Shown piece by piece: positions 1 through 7,853 of a DNA stretch of 64,000 nt (positions are counted from its first letter, which is position 1; each line of letters starts with the position of its first letter). This DNA is from Spirosoma sp. KUDC1026 (lineage in GTDB: Bacteria > Bacteroidota > Bacteroidia > Cytophagales > Spirosomataceae). The notes below the pieces were generated by a model that ran no database searches, was not told where the DNA came from, and saw only the letters and a list, made by a program, of their open reading frames with translations. The position numbers were made by a program, and so were the translations under genes. The stretch lies in NCBI RefSeq assembly GCF_013375035.1, contig NZ_CP056032.1, positions 2,030,001 to 2,094,000 of the forward strand. Reading direction: 5' to 3'.

Positions 1-1446
1 GTGGACCGAACTCATAGTACCCTCAGCATAGGGATAGTCCCGGTTTTCGGCTAAAACACCTGAGTCTGGGTACCGCACGGGCAGGAAGGGGAAATCTTCC
101 ACGATTTGCCGGGCAACGGCGTCGTTAATATCCACCAGGTTTTCGGTCTGGTAGTTGTAGTTCAGCGTACCACCGATTTTCAGCCATTTCTTTACCTGAT
201 CGTCCAGGGTGAACCGGCCCGAATACCGTTTCATGTATGAGGTTTTAATCAGACCCTGATCGTCGCGGTAGTTCAGCGAAACCGAGTACTGCGTACGCTC
301 ATTACCTCCGCTGAAACCAAGCTGATGGTTCTGCGACAGTTTATTCTGCGACGACTCCTTGAACCAGTCGGTATCATACAGGGGATTCAGGTTTGCGTCG
401 AAAACGCCGGGGTGCGCGGCACTGAACGCACGGCGACGGACAGTTGGATCCAGGTAAGACCATTTACCAGCCGCCCAACCGACGGGGTCGTATTTGGCCA
501 TGTTCGCGTAGGCGAGGTCTTCAACGGCCAGATATTCTTTTGCATTCAGCACTTTGGGCTTGTTAGGGCCGATCGTGTTGACGCTGAACTGTCCGTCATA
601 CGTAATGCGGCTTTCGCCCGCTTTCCCTTTCCGGGTTGTCACCAGAATAACCCCGTTGGCACCCCGGGCACCGTAGATAGCGGTTGACGACGCGTCTTTC
701 AGGACCTCAACGCTGACAATGTCGTTGGGGTTGATGTAGTCAATCGGGTTACTGAACTGATCACCAGTACCCTGTGGCAGCATCACACCGTCTACTACGT
801 ACAGGGGGTTGTTTGATGAGTTGATGGAACTGAAACCGCGGATCCGAACCGTTGTCCGTCCACCCGGACGACCAGAGTTGGTGTTTACCTGAACGCCGGG
901 TAGACGTCCTGACAACTGCTGGTTGAGCGACGGTGCCGGACGTTCCAGAAGCTCAGCTTCTTTGATTCCTGATACAGCACCCGTTAAATCCGACTTGCGG
1001 GCCGTACCATACCCAATAACGACGATCTCGTCCAGCGTTTTGTCGTCGGCCTTGAGCGTTACGTTGACGGTTGCCTGCGAGCCAACGGCAATTTCCTGGG
1101 CGTTGTAACCCACGAAGGAAAACACAAGTGTTGCACCGGCGTCCGGAACATCCAGTTTATACGAGCCGCTTGCGTCTGTTACGGTACCGCGCTGTGTTCC
1201 CTTAACAACGATACTAACGCCGGGAAGGGCTTCATTTTTGTCATCGACAACCCGACCGGTAATGGTACGATCAACCTGGATCGTGTTAATGGCCAGAAAT
1301 CGAGTGGCACGCTTACCCAGGAGCTCTGGATCATTTGATGCAATGGCGTGGCTGCTGGTCAGACAGGCAATGGCCAGTGCAAAGGGCGAAACGGAATGGC
1401 GCAGAAGCCTGCCTGCCCTACCTGATAGCGGTAAAGGTTTTTCCAT
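1..1446 (-). CDS. SusC/RagA-family TonB-linked outer-membrane receptor, N-terminal part
   Basis: The frame is open from an ATG at 1446 to the window edge (482 codons), so only the N-terminal half of a roughly 1,000-residue protein is present. A signal-like N-terminus (ending near SSHAIA) is followed by a carboxypeptidase-like regulatory domain (ITGRVVDDKNEALPGVSIVVKG, roughly residues 60-135, motif given in part). The TonB plug follows, with the typical VVIGYGT, VRIRGFSS, PLYVVDG and YGARGANGVI stretches. This family forms the outer-membrane barrel that imports glycans or peptides together with a SusD lipoprotein, powered by TonB. The SusD partner would lie beyond the left edge. The substrate cannot be read from this part. 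Family assignment is secure. Confidence 0.95.
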   Translation of the reverse strand, partial: MEKPLPLSGRAGRLLRHSVSPFALAIACLTSSHAIASNDPELLGKRATRFLAINTIQVDRTITGRVVDDKNEALPGVSIVVKGTQRGTVTDASGSYKLDVPDAGATLVFSFVGYNAQEIAVGSQATVNVTLKADDKTLDEIVVIGYGTARKSDLTGAVSGIKEAELLERPAPSLNQQLSGRLPGVQVNTNSGRPGGRTTVRIRGFSSINSSNNPLYVVDGVMLPQGTGDQFSNPIDYINPNDIVSVEVLKDASSTAIYGARGANGVILVTTRKGKAGESRITYDGQFSVNTIGPNKPKVLNAKEYLAVEDLAYANMAKYDPVGWAAGKWSYLDPTVRRRAFSAAHPGVFDANLNPLYDTDWFKESSQNKLSQNHQLGFSGGNERTQYSVSLNYRDDQGLIKTSYMKRYSGRFTLDDQVKKWLKIGGTLNYNYQTENLVDINDAVARQIVEDFPFLPVRYPDSGVLAENRDYPYAEGTMSSVH

Positions 1447-1886
1447 AAAGACTGAACTGCTGAAAGCAGCTGTTTTAGGTGTTTGGAATAAGTTCGGAGA
1501 AAACTTATCTGGGAGAAAAGACAGGTTCCAGTAGAACTACTCATGGATTTATTAAATTTTTTTAACAAATATTTAAAGTCTATTTCGGTTAAGATAGAAT
1601 CAGCCTGAAAGAGGTGACAAGTGGGTAAACTGACCACTTAGTAAACTTCCCGAAATTCTATTTCGGATTCGTTCGCTTTTGGAATAAGTCCGTTGTGCAT
1701 TTTGGAATGATTTGTATATTTGAGACTTCCGGTTTTCTGTCTTCAGCTGTAAATGGCTATTAATGAGCAATTTGGGGCTGTTTCTCTTACAGACCGGTTT
1801 CACTTCATCCGAAGTTCAGCAACCTGTTCAAGCCCTTGTTTATCCCGTCTAATCGGCTGTCCGTCAATTGATAGCTGCGAGTACGT
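1447..1886. other. Divergent intergenic region between susC-like gene and SNF2 helicase
   Basis: These 440 bases separate two divergent genes and contain no convincing coding frame. The left part is AT-rich, as expected of a promoter for the receptor gene. A good Bacteroidota -7 box for the helicase side is listed separately. No riboswitch or RNA gene was recognised. Confidence 0.6.
1715..1722 (+). promoter_or_regulatory. Candidate -7 box (TAnnTTTG) for the SNF2 helicase gene
   Basis: TATATTTG matches the Bacteroidota sigma -7 consensus TAnnTTTG exactly. It lies about 165 bases before the helicase start. The nearest upstream TTTG (1701-1704) is too close to be a good -33 box, so the call rests on one element. 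Confidence 0.35.
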
Positions 1887-4862
1887 ATGAGAGTTTTTCC
1901 GACCCAGCCGTTTCAGATTGTCTACTCCCTGCTTGAGCACGAATTTCTGGGATACCTTATTGAAGCGTTCGTGGTGCAGCAAAACAGCCGGGGTGAACTG
2001 ACACTACAAAATCAGACATTGTCGACGCAGAATGTAGGTGAATTTGCGCAGGGGCTGAGTGAGCGGGATTTTGAACTGGTTAAGCTGATCGACAGCATCC
2101 AGCAGGATACAATCGTTAAGAAATTCAATACGAAGCGGCTGCCAGCCGTCGATTTCCTGCTGAAGGTGTATGATCCACAAAAGGGCGACAAGCTGCTGCA
2201 GGATACTATTTGCAGCTACCTCGAAAACATGAAGGGGCAGATCATGAACCTGATGGCGGGTCGGCCCTTCTACGTTATGGGCAATGACGGCAACCCCGCC
2301 TGGGCACCAATTGAGTGGATGGCCGAACCAGCCAAGGTGCATTTTCACGTTCACAGGCTGGCTGAGGCTACCCATTATTTCCCCATCATTCGCTACCCCA
2401 ATGGCAATGGCGGAACCGACCGGGTAAAATTCCAGTTTCGGGATGCCTTGATGATCTGCGACGAACCGGCCTACATGTTGGTCGATAACCGCCTGTATCA
2501 TTTTAGTAAGAACGTAGACGGGAAAAAATTGCGTCCTTTCTTCAACAAGAATCATATCGTGATTCCCCGGGCGCTTGAACCCCAGTATTACGAGCGTTTC
2601 GTATCCCAGCTGATTGCCTCGTATGATGTATTCCCGGAAGGGTTTGAGATCAGGGGCGAAAATCTGGTGCCGGTACCCCTGATTACAGTGTCGGAACTGG
2701 CAATGGCCAACCGGGCCGTAACGGCTACCGCCGGGATCGATCTGGCCGAACACGAACAGGATACAGGCCAGAAAATTATTTTTGATCTGTCATTTCAGTA
2801 CGGCGATTTCACGTTCCGGTTCGATAGTTTCGGCCCGGCCGCCAACGTAAGTCTGGAAGCCAGGAACGGTGAGTATATTTTTCACAAGATTCGCCGGGAC
2901 CAACGTTTCGAACGGCAGCAACTGGCCTTCCTGCGCGAGCGGGGGCTGGATTTAAAGCACGGTCGGCTGGCTTTGCCCAAAACAGAAGCTTTTTCGTGGC
3001 TGTCGGAAAACAGCTCGCTGGTGCAGGAGGGAGGCTTTGTGTTACGTCAGCACGACGAAGATCCCAAACGCTATTTTCTGGGTTACTCCAGCATTGACCT
3101 ATCTATCGAGGAAGGGCGCGACTGGTTTGATATTTACGCCAATGTCCGGTTTGGTGAGTTTGAGATCCCATTCCTGAAGCTGCGTACGCTCATTCTGAAC
3201 AAGAAGCAGGAGTTTACACTACCCAACGGTGAGATTGCCGTTATTCCGGAAGCCTGGTTTACCAAGTATTCCGAGCTGTTTGGTTTTCTGGAACTGCGCA
3301 ACAGTGATGGACTGGACAGCTGGGACGGTGACCAGTTTGTGTTGCAGAAACAGCATCTGGCCTTGGTGCAGGAACTGGAGCGCGACAACCTGGCTACAAC
3401 CGTCATGAGTCGTAAGCTGGAGCGGCTGCGCGATTTCGAAGAGATCGAGAATTTTGCGTTGCCGGTTCACTTTAATGGTACGTTACGTCCGTATCAGCAG
3501 GCAGGCTACGACTGGATCAATTTCTTACGCCAATACCGTTTCGGGGGCTGTCTGGCCGACGATATGGGATTAGGTAAAACCGTGATGACGCTGGCTATGC
3601 TCCAGGGACAGAAGGAGTCGGGTGCGACCGAGCCGAGTTTGCTGGTGATGCCGACCTCATTGCTTTATAACTGGGAGCTGGAAGCCCGCAAGTTTACGCC
3701 CGATCTGCGGATTATGGTGTATACCGGTACATACCGGGAGAAAAATACGGCGCAGTTCGATAACTACGACCTGATTCTGACTTCGTACGGTATCGTCCGG
3801 ATTGATATTGATTTGCTAAGCCCGTATCGATTCAATTACGTTATTCTGGATGAGTCGCAGGCGATCAAGAATCCGTCTTCACACATCACCAAAGCAGTGA
3901 TGCAACTCAATACGGCCAACCGGCTTATTCTGACCGGAACACCGTTGGAGAACAGCACTATGGACCTTTGGTCGCAGATGTCGTTCATCAATCCGGGGCT
4001 ACTGGGTACTCAGGCGTTTTTCCGGAACGAGTTTCAGATTCCAATCGAAAAGAAACACGACGAAACCAAAACGGCCCGGTTGTATAACCTCATCAAGCCG
4101 TTCATGCTCCGGCGGAATAAATCACAGGTGGCCACCGATCTTCCCGAAAAAGTAGAAAGTGTGCTCTACTGCGAAATGACACCCGACCAGGAAAAGCAAT
4201 ACGAAGAAGCCAAGTCTTACTACCGCAACCTGATTCTGGAACGTATTGAGGAGGAGGGAATGGCTAAATCGCAGATGGTTGTTTTGCAGGGGTTGACCAA
4301 GCTCCGGCAGATTGCCAATCACCCCCGTATGGTCGATGCTGACTACGAAGGCGATTCGGGTAAGCTGGACGATATGCTGATGCGGCTTGAAACGGCCATG
4401 ATCGAGAATCATAAAATTCTGGTTTTTAGCCAGTTCATCAAGCATCTGACCGTTGTTCGCCACTACCTGAAAGAGAAAAACATCAAATACGCCTACCTGG
4501 ATGGCTCCACCACCGACCGCCAGCAGCAGGTGGATATGTTCCAGAAAGATGACTCGGTGAAACTGTTTCTAATTTCGCTGAAAGCCGGCGGGCTGGGGCA
4601 CAACCTGACCGCGGCCGATTACGTCTTTATTCTGGACCCCTGGTGGAACCCAGCCATTGAAGCACAGGCCGTTGACCGGGCGCACCGTATTGGTCAGCAG
4701 AAGACAGTGTTTACCTATAAATTTATTGCCAAGAACACAGTAGAAGAGAAAATTCTATCGTTGCAGCGAGCCAAACAACAGTTGGCGGGCAGCCTGATCA
4801 CAACGGAAGAAAACTTCATGAAATCCCTCACCAAAGAGGATATTCTGGTGCTGCTCGAATAG
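1887..4862 (+). CDS. SNF2-family DEAD/DEAH helicase (Swi2/Snf2 ATPase)
   Basis: The 991-residue protein has a roughly 500-residue N-terminal region of unknown fold and then a full SNF2 ATPase. Motif I is DDMGLGKT near residue 560, motif II is DESQ near 654, motif III is LTGTPLEN, motif V is LKAGGLGHNL, and motif VI is DRAHRIGQ near 928. Such bacterial proteins translocate on double-stranded DNA and are usually thought to remodel protein-DNA complexes or RNA polymerase (RapA-like). Here the domain order N-terminal region, SNF2_N, helicase C resembles the many long Bacteroidota SNF2 proteins that are not part of phage-defence operons. It stands alone and is transcribed away from the susC-like gene. 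The DESQ form of motif II is normal in this family. Confidence 0.92.
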   Translation: MRVFPTQPFQIVYSLLEHEFLGYLIEAFVVQQNSRGELTLQNQTLSTQNVGEFAQGLSERDFELVKLIDSIQQDTIVKKFNTKRLPAVDFLLKVYDPQKGDKLLQDTICSYLENMKGQIMNLMAGRPFYVMGNDGNPAWAPIEWMAEPAKVHFHVHRLAEATHYFPIIRYPNGNGGTDRVKFQFRDALMICDEPAYMLVDNRLYHFSKNVDGKKLRPFFNKNHIVIPRALEPQYYERFVSQLIASYDVFPEGFEIRGENLVPVPLITVSELAMANRAVTATAGIDLAEHEQDTGQKIIFDLSFQYGDFTFRFDSFGPAANVSLEARNGEYIFHKIRRDQRFERQQLAFLRERGLDLKHGRLALPKTEAFSWLSENSSLVQEGGFVLRQHDEDPKRYFLGYSSIDLSIEEGRDWFDIYANVRFGEFEIPFLKLRTLILNKKQEFTLPNGEIAVIPEAWFTKYSELFGFLELRNSDGLDSWDGDQFVLQKQHLALVQELERDNLATTVMSRKLERLRDFEEIENFALPVHFNGTLRPYQQAGYDWINFLRQYRFGGCLADDMGLGKTVMTLAMLQGQKESGATEPSLLVMPTSLLYNWELEARKFTPDLRIMVYTGTYREKNTAQFDNYDLILTSYGIVRIDIDLLSPYRFNYVILDESQAIKNPSSHITKAVMQLNTANRLILTGTPLENSTMDLWSQMSFINPGLLGTQAFFRNEFQIPIEKKHDETKTARLYNLIKPFMLRRNKSQVATDLPEKVESVLYCEMTPDQEKQYEEAKSYYRNLILERIEEEGMAKSQMVVLQGLTKLRQIANHPRMVDADYEGDSGKLDDMLMRLETAMIENHKILVFSQFIKHLTVVRHYLKEKNIKYAYLDGSTTDRQQQVDMFQKDDSVKLFLISLKAGGLGHNLTAADYVFILDPWWNPAIEAQAVDRAHRIGQQKTVFTYKFIAKNTVEEKILSLQRAKQQLAGSLITTEENFMKSLTKEDILVLLE

Positions 4863-4951
4863 AAAATCAGGCAATACGAAAGAGTTTTGGGAAGATTAAT
4901 CGCAAAGTCAGTTATGCTTCTGATAACACATATTCACTAAACACGAATGGT

Positions 4952-5128
4952 ATGAATGTTAAAAGCATACTGGGAATAGTTCTGACATTAGTGGGCCTGA
5001 TTGGCCTAATCTACGGCGGTATCGATTTCACCAAAGGTGGTGTTTCTCAAGCCTCTTTCGTGTACGTCATCATGGGCGGCATTTTCTTCTTCGCCGGCGT
5101 CGGCCTGATCCGGAGTACAAGGGCGTAG
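4952..5128 (+). CDS. Small two-helix membrane protein (58 residues)
   Basis: An ATG at 4952 opens a 58-residue frame beginning MNVKSILGIV. It holds two hydrophobic helices (about residues 5-22 and 37-53) joined by a short polar loop containing FTKGG, and ends in RSTRA. Another ATG six bases upstream is closed after two codons, so this start is forced. The pattern resembles the short DUF3185-like or general two-helix inner-membrane proteins common in Bacteroidota, but no specific family or function can be named. It ends ten bases before a very long inverted repeat that probably terminates its transcript. Confidence 0.6.
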   Translation: MNVKSILGIVLTLVGLIGLIYGGIDFTKGGVSQASFVYVIMGGIFFFAGVGLIRSTRA

Positions 5129-5137
5129 AAAACTAGA

Positions 5138-5214
5138 AGAAAGGAGGAGAGGGAGGAAGGAACAAGGAGAAAATGCGCGAGCGTCCTTGTTCCTTCCTCC
5201 CTCTCCTCCTTTCT
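5138..5214. terminator. Long purine/pyrimidine inverted repeat, probable bidirectional terminator
   Basis: The arm 5138-5168 and the arm 5184-5214 are exact reverse complements over 31 bases, with a 15-base loop. One arm is almost all purine (AGAAAGGAGGAGAGGGAGGA...). It lies between convergent genes ending at 5128 and 5219. A short T-run follows on each strand (CTCCTTTT on plus, TTTTC on minus), so it can serve both transcripts. The arms are far longer than an ordinary terminator needs. Confidence 0.75.
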
Positions 5215-5218
5215 CCTT

Positions 5219-5731
5219 TTACTTCAAATACACCCCCATCCGGTTTTCGTCGCTGAGGACGACATCAACGTGTTCAGTCAGGGTGGTGCTGAGTTCGTAG
5301 CCTTTGTAGTCGGCAGCAACCGGGTAACGCGGGTGATTGCGATCAACCAGCACGGCTACCTGGAGCTTGTGCAGAGGAACACTCAGGAAAGGCTGCAGGC
5401 TAAAAGCCAGCGTTCGGCCGGTGTAAAGAACATCGTCAACGACGATTACAACCTTGTTCGTATAGTCATATGCGGTAGGCGTAATGTTGACGGTTGACTG
5501 GGATGGCTGCGACTTATCCAGCGTTAGTTCCAGAATTTCTACCGTAAAGGGGGCAATGGAGCGAACCGCTTCGGCCAGCGCCTGCGCCAGTACAAACCCT
5601 TCGCCCGTGATACCAGCCAGTATGATTGCCGACTCTTCAAAATTGGTTTCGTAGATCTGAAACGCGATACGTCTGATCTTCTGACGTATTTGCTCGGCGT
5701 TGAGAATAAGTGTTGGGGCAGTACTTGTCAT
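5219..5731 (-). CDS. pyrR: PyrR-like phosphoribosyltransferase
   Basis: The 170-residue protein is a type I phosphoribosyltransferase. The PRPP-binding loop VVIVVDDVLYTGRTL lies near residues 93-107, and LAVLVDR-type sequence follows as VAVLVDRNHPRYPVAADYKG. The overall order matches Bacillus PyrR, including an N-terminal LNAEQIRQKIRRIAFQI helix. PyrR proteins are uracil phosphoribosyltransferases, and in Firmicutes they also bind pyr mRNA to attenuate transcription. RNA binding is not established for Bacteroidota members, and no pyr gene lies nearby. The stop codon touches the base of the long inverted repeat. The start ATG is preceded by an AT-rich divergent promoter region shared with the next gene. 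Confidence 0.8.
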   Translation of the reverse strand: MTSTAPTLILNAEQIRQKIRRIAFQIYETNFEESAIILAGITGEGFVLAQALAEAVRSIAPFTVEILELTLDKSQPSQSTVNITPTAYDYTNKVVIVVDDVLYTGRTLAFSLQPFLSVPLHKLQVAVLVDRNHPRYPVAADYKGYELSTTLTEHVDVVLSDENRMGVYLK

Positions 5732-5907
5732 GACACTAAATAAATTCTGGCATCAAATATGGTAAAAACTTTGGCGCGAAAAAAAAGGGCTTTTGAGCTG
5801 GGAGTTATTACGTTTAGTAAATATGCCGCGCCGTCTGACTGGGCTATGTGACGATTTGGCATAGTTTTCGCCCTTTGATTTCACGAATCTCCTCAAACTT
5901 AAACTTT

Positions 5908-6312
5908 ATGAATTTTTTCACCGGATTATTGCTGACCGCCCTGCTGTGGGCCCGGTCAGAAACGCCCACATTGCCTGTCTCTATGAACGAAGTCGTTCGT
6001 TCGTCGATGAGCCAGGGAGATGCCAATCTCCTGTCTGATCATTTTAATGAGTCGATCGAACTGATTATCGATTCGGAACAGGTTAACTTCACGAAAGTGG
6101 AGGCCACGCATGCCGAAATGATTCTGCGCTCTTTTTTCCGGAAAAACCCACCCCGCCATTTCCGGTACGTTCACCGCGGTACCTCAGATAACGTACAGTA
6201 CAGCAGTGGTTCTTACGAAGCCAACGGGCAGAGCTACGCCGTGTATGTGCTTATGCACAAGTCGGCGAATCAGCCTTATGTGATCGATGCAGTACACTTT
6301 CGTCACGCCTAG
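5908..6312 (+). CDS. DUF4783-like exported protein
   Basis: I start at the ATG at 5908, which opens directly into a hydrophobic signal segment (MNFFTGLLLTALLWA). A start 60 bases earlier would only add an unlikely leader. The mature part, about 115 residues, is a small alpha/beta fold with the phrase MSQGDANLLSDHFNESIELI and later ILRSFFRKNPPRHFRYVHRG. This is the pattern of the DUF4783 family, exported proteins of about 130 residues found in Bacteroidota and resembling NTF2-like folds. The function is unknown. It is divergent from the pyrR-like gene. Confidence 0.7.
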   Translation: MNFFTGLLLTALLWARSETPTLPVSMNEVVRSSMSQGDANLLSDHFNESIELIIDSEQVNFTKVEATHAEMILRSFFRKNPPRHFRYVHRGTSDNVQYSSGSYEANGQSYAVYVLMHKSANQPYVIDAVHFRHA

Positions 6313-6378
6313 AGCCGATAAAAGCGGCTATTTCAGTAAGCTAGCTCCGCGGAATAGGTCGTAAATCGTAAATCAATC

Positions 6379-6386
6379 TATCTTTG
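6379..6386 (+). promoter_or_regulatory. Candidate -7 box (TATCTTTG) before the YcxB-like gene
   Basis: TATCTTTG matches the Bacteroidota TAnnTTTG consensus exactly and lies 20 bases before the ATG at 6407. No TTTG sits at the expected -33 spacing. Confidence 0.45.
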
Positions 6387-6406
6387 TGCTTCATTTTTGA
6401 AGTGCC

Positions 6407-6991
6407 ATGATTGTTAAGACAAAAAAATACGCTCTCGAACAAAAAACGTACATAAACATTGCGTTGCGGCAGTGGCTGAAAGAAAATTGGAAATGGGTTT
6501 TTATACCGTTAGGACTGATTATTCTCAACGTTGTTCTCTACGCAACCGGTGCCTTTGATCATTACTGGCCTGCTATTGTTATTTTCGTTCTGGCTGTGTT
6601 ATACGTACTTTTCTGGGCGGTTCAGATTACCGGAATCACGCAGATGGAACAGAGTAAACCGCTGTTTCAAAAGTACGTATATGAGATCGATAGCCGTCAG
6701 ATTCTGATGCGGATTAATGCAAAGGAGGGTGGTATCCTAAAGTGGTCACAGATCAGCGGGGCTGCAAAGGATAAAGACGCGTATATTCTGTATCTGGACA
6801 ACAGCGAGTCGATGAAAGGTGTAAAGGCCAATTGGCTGGCCCGAACAGTAACGAAAGGATTGGCTAAAGCCCAGTTTCTATACCTGCCTTTCTCGATTTT
6901 TACCAGTGACAATGACCTGCGTTTCACCGAAGCTCTGCTAAAGCGTAAGGGACTGCTGGCCGGCGAGAATATCGCGGAGCCCGTAAAATAA
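6407..6991 (+). CDS. YcxB-like membrane protein
   Basis: The 194-residue protein has a short cytoplasmic N-terminus and two transmembrane helices (about residues 27-48 and 53-75). A soluble C-terminal domain follows, with the pattern W(S)QI...KDKDAYILYLD near residues 116-135, then YLPFSIF. This is the layout of the YcxB-like family (PF14317), small bacterial membrane proteins of unknown role whose C-terminal part is PH-like. A Bacteroidota -7 box lies just upstream and a hairpin terminator follows. Confidence 0.7.
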   Translation: MIVKTKKYALEQKTYINIALRQWLKENWKWVFIPLGLIILNVVLYATGAFDHYWPAIVIFVLAVLYVLFWAVQITGITQMEQSKPLFQKYVYEIDSRQILMRINAKEGGILKWSQISGAAKDKDAYILYLDNSESMKGVKANWLARTVTKGLAKAQFLYLPFSIFTSDNDLRFTEALLKRKGLLAGENIAEPVK

Positions 6992-7031
6992 TGGAGCTTG
7001 TCTGTAAAGACTACATTCAGAAGTAACAGGT

Positions 7032-7063
7032 AGAATCCAGTTCTGTTGTCGGAGCTGGATTCT
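7032..7063 (+). terminator. Hairpin terminator after the YcxB-like gene
   Basis: AGAATCCAG (7032-7040) pairs with CTGGATTCT (7055-7063), extended inward by a G-U pair, and is followed by TCGTTTTG. It lies 40 bases after the stop at 6991. Confidence 0.6.
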
Positions 7064-7073
7064 TCGTTTTGTC

Positions 7074-7136
7074 GGCAATCGGCTACATTATGGATCATTC
7101 ATCCGTACCGTGGAGTAGCCGATTGCCTTCTTTTTG
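7074..7136 (+). terminator. Second hairpin in the same gap, with T-run
   Basis: GGCAATCGGCTAC (7074-7086) is repeated in inverse at 7115-7127, with a smaller nested stem TGGAT/ATCC inside the loop. The run CTTCTTTTT follows. It may be a backup terminator or part of the leader of the Uma2 gene that starts at 7166. Confidence 0.5.
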
Positions 7137-7165
7137 TCTATCTTAGTTCAAAAACGAATAAAGTT

Positions 7166-7750
7166 ATGCAGGCCATTACGCTGACGATACCGCCTAACAT
7201 CAATGTGTTTTCGGACGATGAACTGTATGCGTTCTGTTTGGCGAATCCTGAATTGCGTATTGAACGTGACGAAACCGGCCACATCATTATCATGCCTCCC
7301 ACCGGATTAGAAAGCAGTTTTACCAACGGAGAACTCTTCGGTGAGGTCCGTAACTGGAATCGCCGAACCAAAGCAGGTCGTACATCGGAATCAAATGGTG
7401 GCTATACGCTGCCCGATACGTCCATGCGGGCACCCGATGTGGGCTGGGTAAGCAAAGAGCGGTTGATGCAGGTTGTTCCGGATGAACTCAAGAAGTTTGC
7501 CCGGGTTTGCCCCGACTTTGTCATTGAAGTTCGCTCCGAGTCGGATAGTCTGAAGGAGTTGCAGACAAAAATGGAGAAATGGCTTAAAAACGGCGTTCGG
7601 CTCGGTTGGCTTGTTGATCCACAGGAACAGAAGACAACTATCTACCGACCTGATTCGGAGACAGAAACGAAACTGTTTTCTGAAACCCTTTCTGGTGAAG
7701 ATGTTCTGGTTGGATTTACGATGAACATCCAAGAAGTTTTGACTTATTAA
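7166..7750 (+). CDS. Uma2-family (DUF820) endonuclease-like protein
   Basis: I use the ATG at 7166, which gives the usual 194-residue Uma2 length. The longer frame reads through hairpin DNA. The fold is PD-(D/E)XK-like: RAPDVGWV carries the acidic residue near residue 90, and CPDFVIEVRS followed by K in LKELQTKMEKWLKNGVRLGWLVDP carries the E...K part. Uma2 genes are strongly amplified in cyanobacteria and some Bacteroidota. Most have no assigned role, although nuclease activity is presumed. It stands alone between a hairpin-rich leader and a strong terminator. Confidence 0.85.
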   Translation: MQAITLTIPPNINVFSDDELYAFCLANPELRIERDETGHIIIMPPTGLESSFTNGELFGEVRNWNRRTKAGRTSESNGGYTLPDTSMRAPDVGWVSKERLMQVVPDELKKFARVCPDFVIEVRSESDSLKELQTKMEKWLKNGVRLGWLVDPQEQKTTIYRPDSETETKLFSETLSGEDVLVGFTMNIQEVLTY

Positions 7751-7765
7751 GGGCATAGTGGTACG

Positions 7766-7808
7766 AAACCGAGAAAGGACGTGAAGACGCTACGTCCTTT
7801 CTCGGTTT
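7766..7808 (+). terminator. Strong intrinsic terminator after the Uma2 gene
   Basis: A perfect 17-base inverted repeat (7766-7782 and 7792-7808) with a 9-base loop is followed by TTCTGTTTTTTC. It separates the Uma2 gene from the serine hydrolase. Confidence 0.85.
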
Positions 7809-7853
7809 TTCTGTTTTTTCGGGTGCTGTACGTCAATGCCTTACCTTCCCTCT

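Noticed and set aside
2004-2753. A 249-residue minus-strand frame inside the SNF2 gene
   Set aside because: It is antisense to a protein with coherent domain text. The antisense translation lacks family features.
5219-5731. A PyrR-binding RNA attenuator in the window
   Set aside because: No pyr operon leader or anti-terminator hairpin series is adjacent, so only the protein is called.
7046-7165. Upstream start of the Uma2 gene at 7046
   Set aside because: That stretch is taken up by a hairpin and T-run, and the added 40 residues do not fit the family's usual N-terminus.
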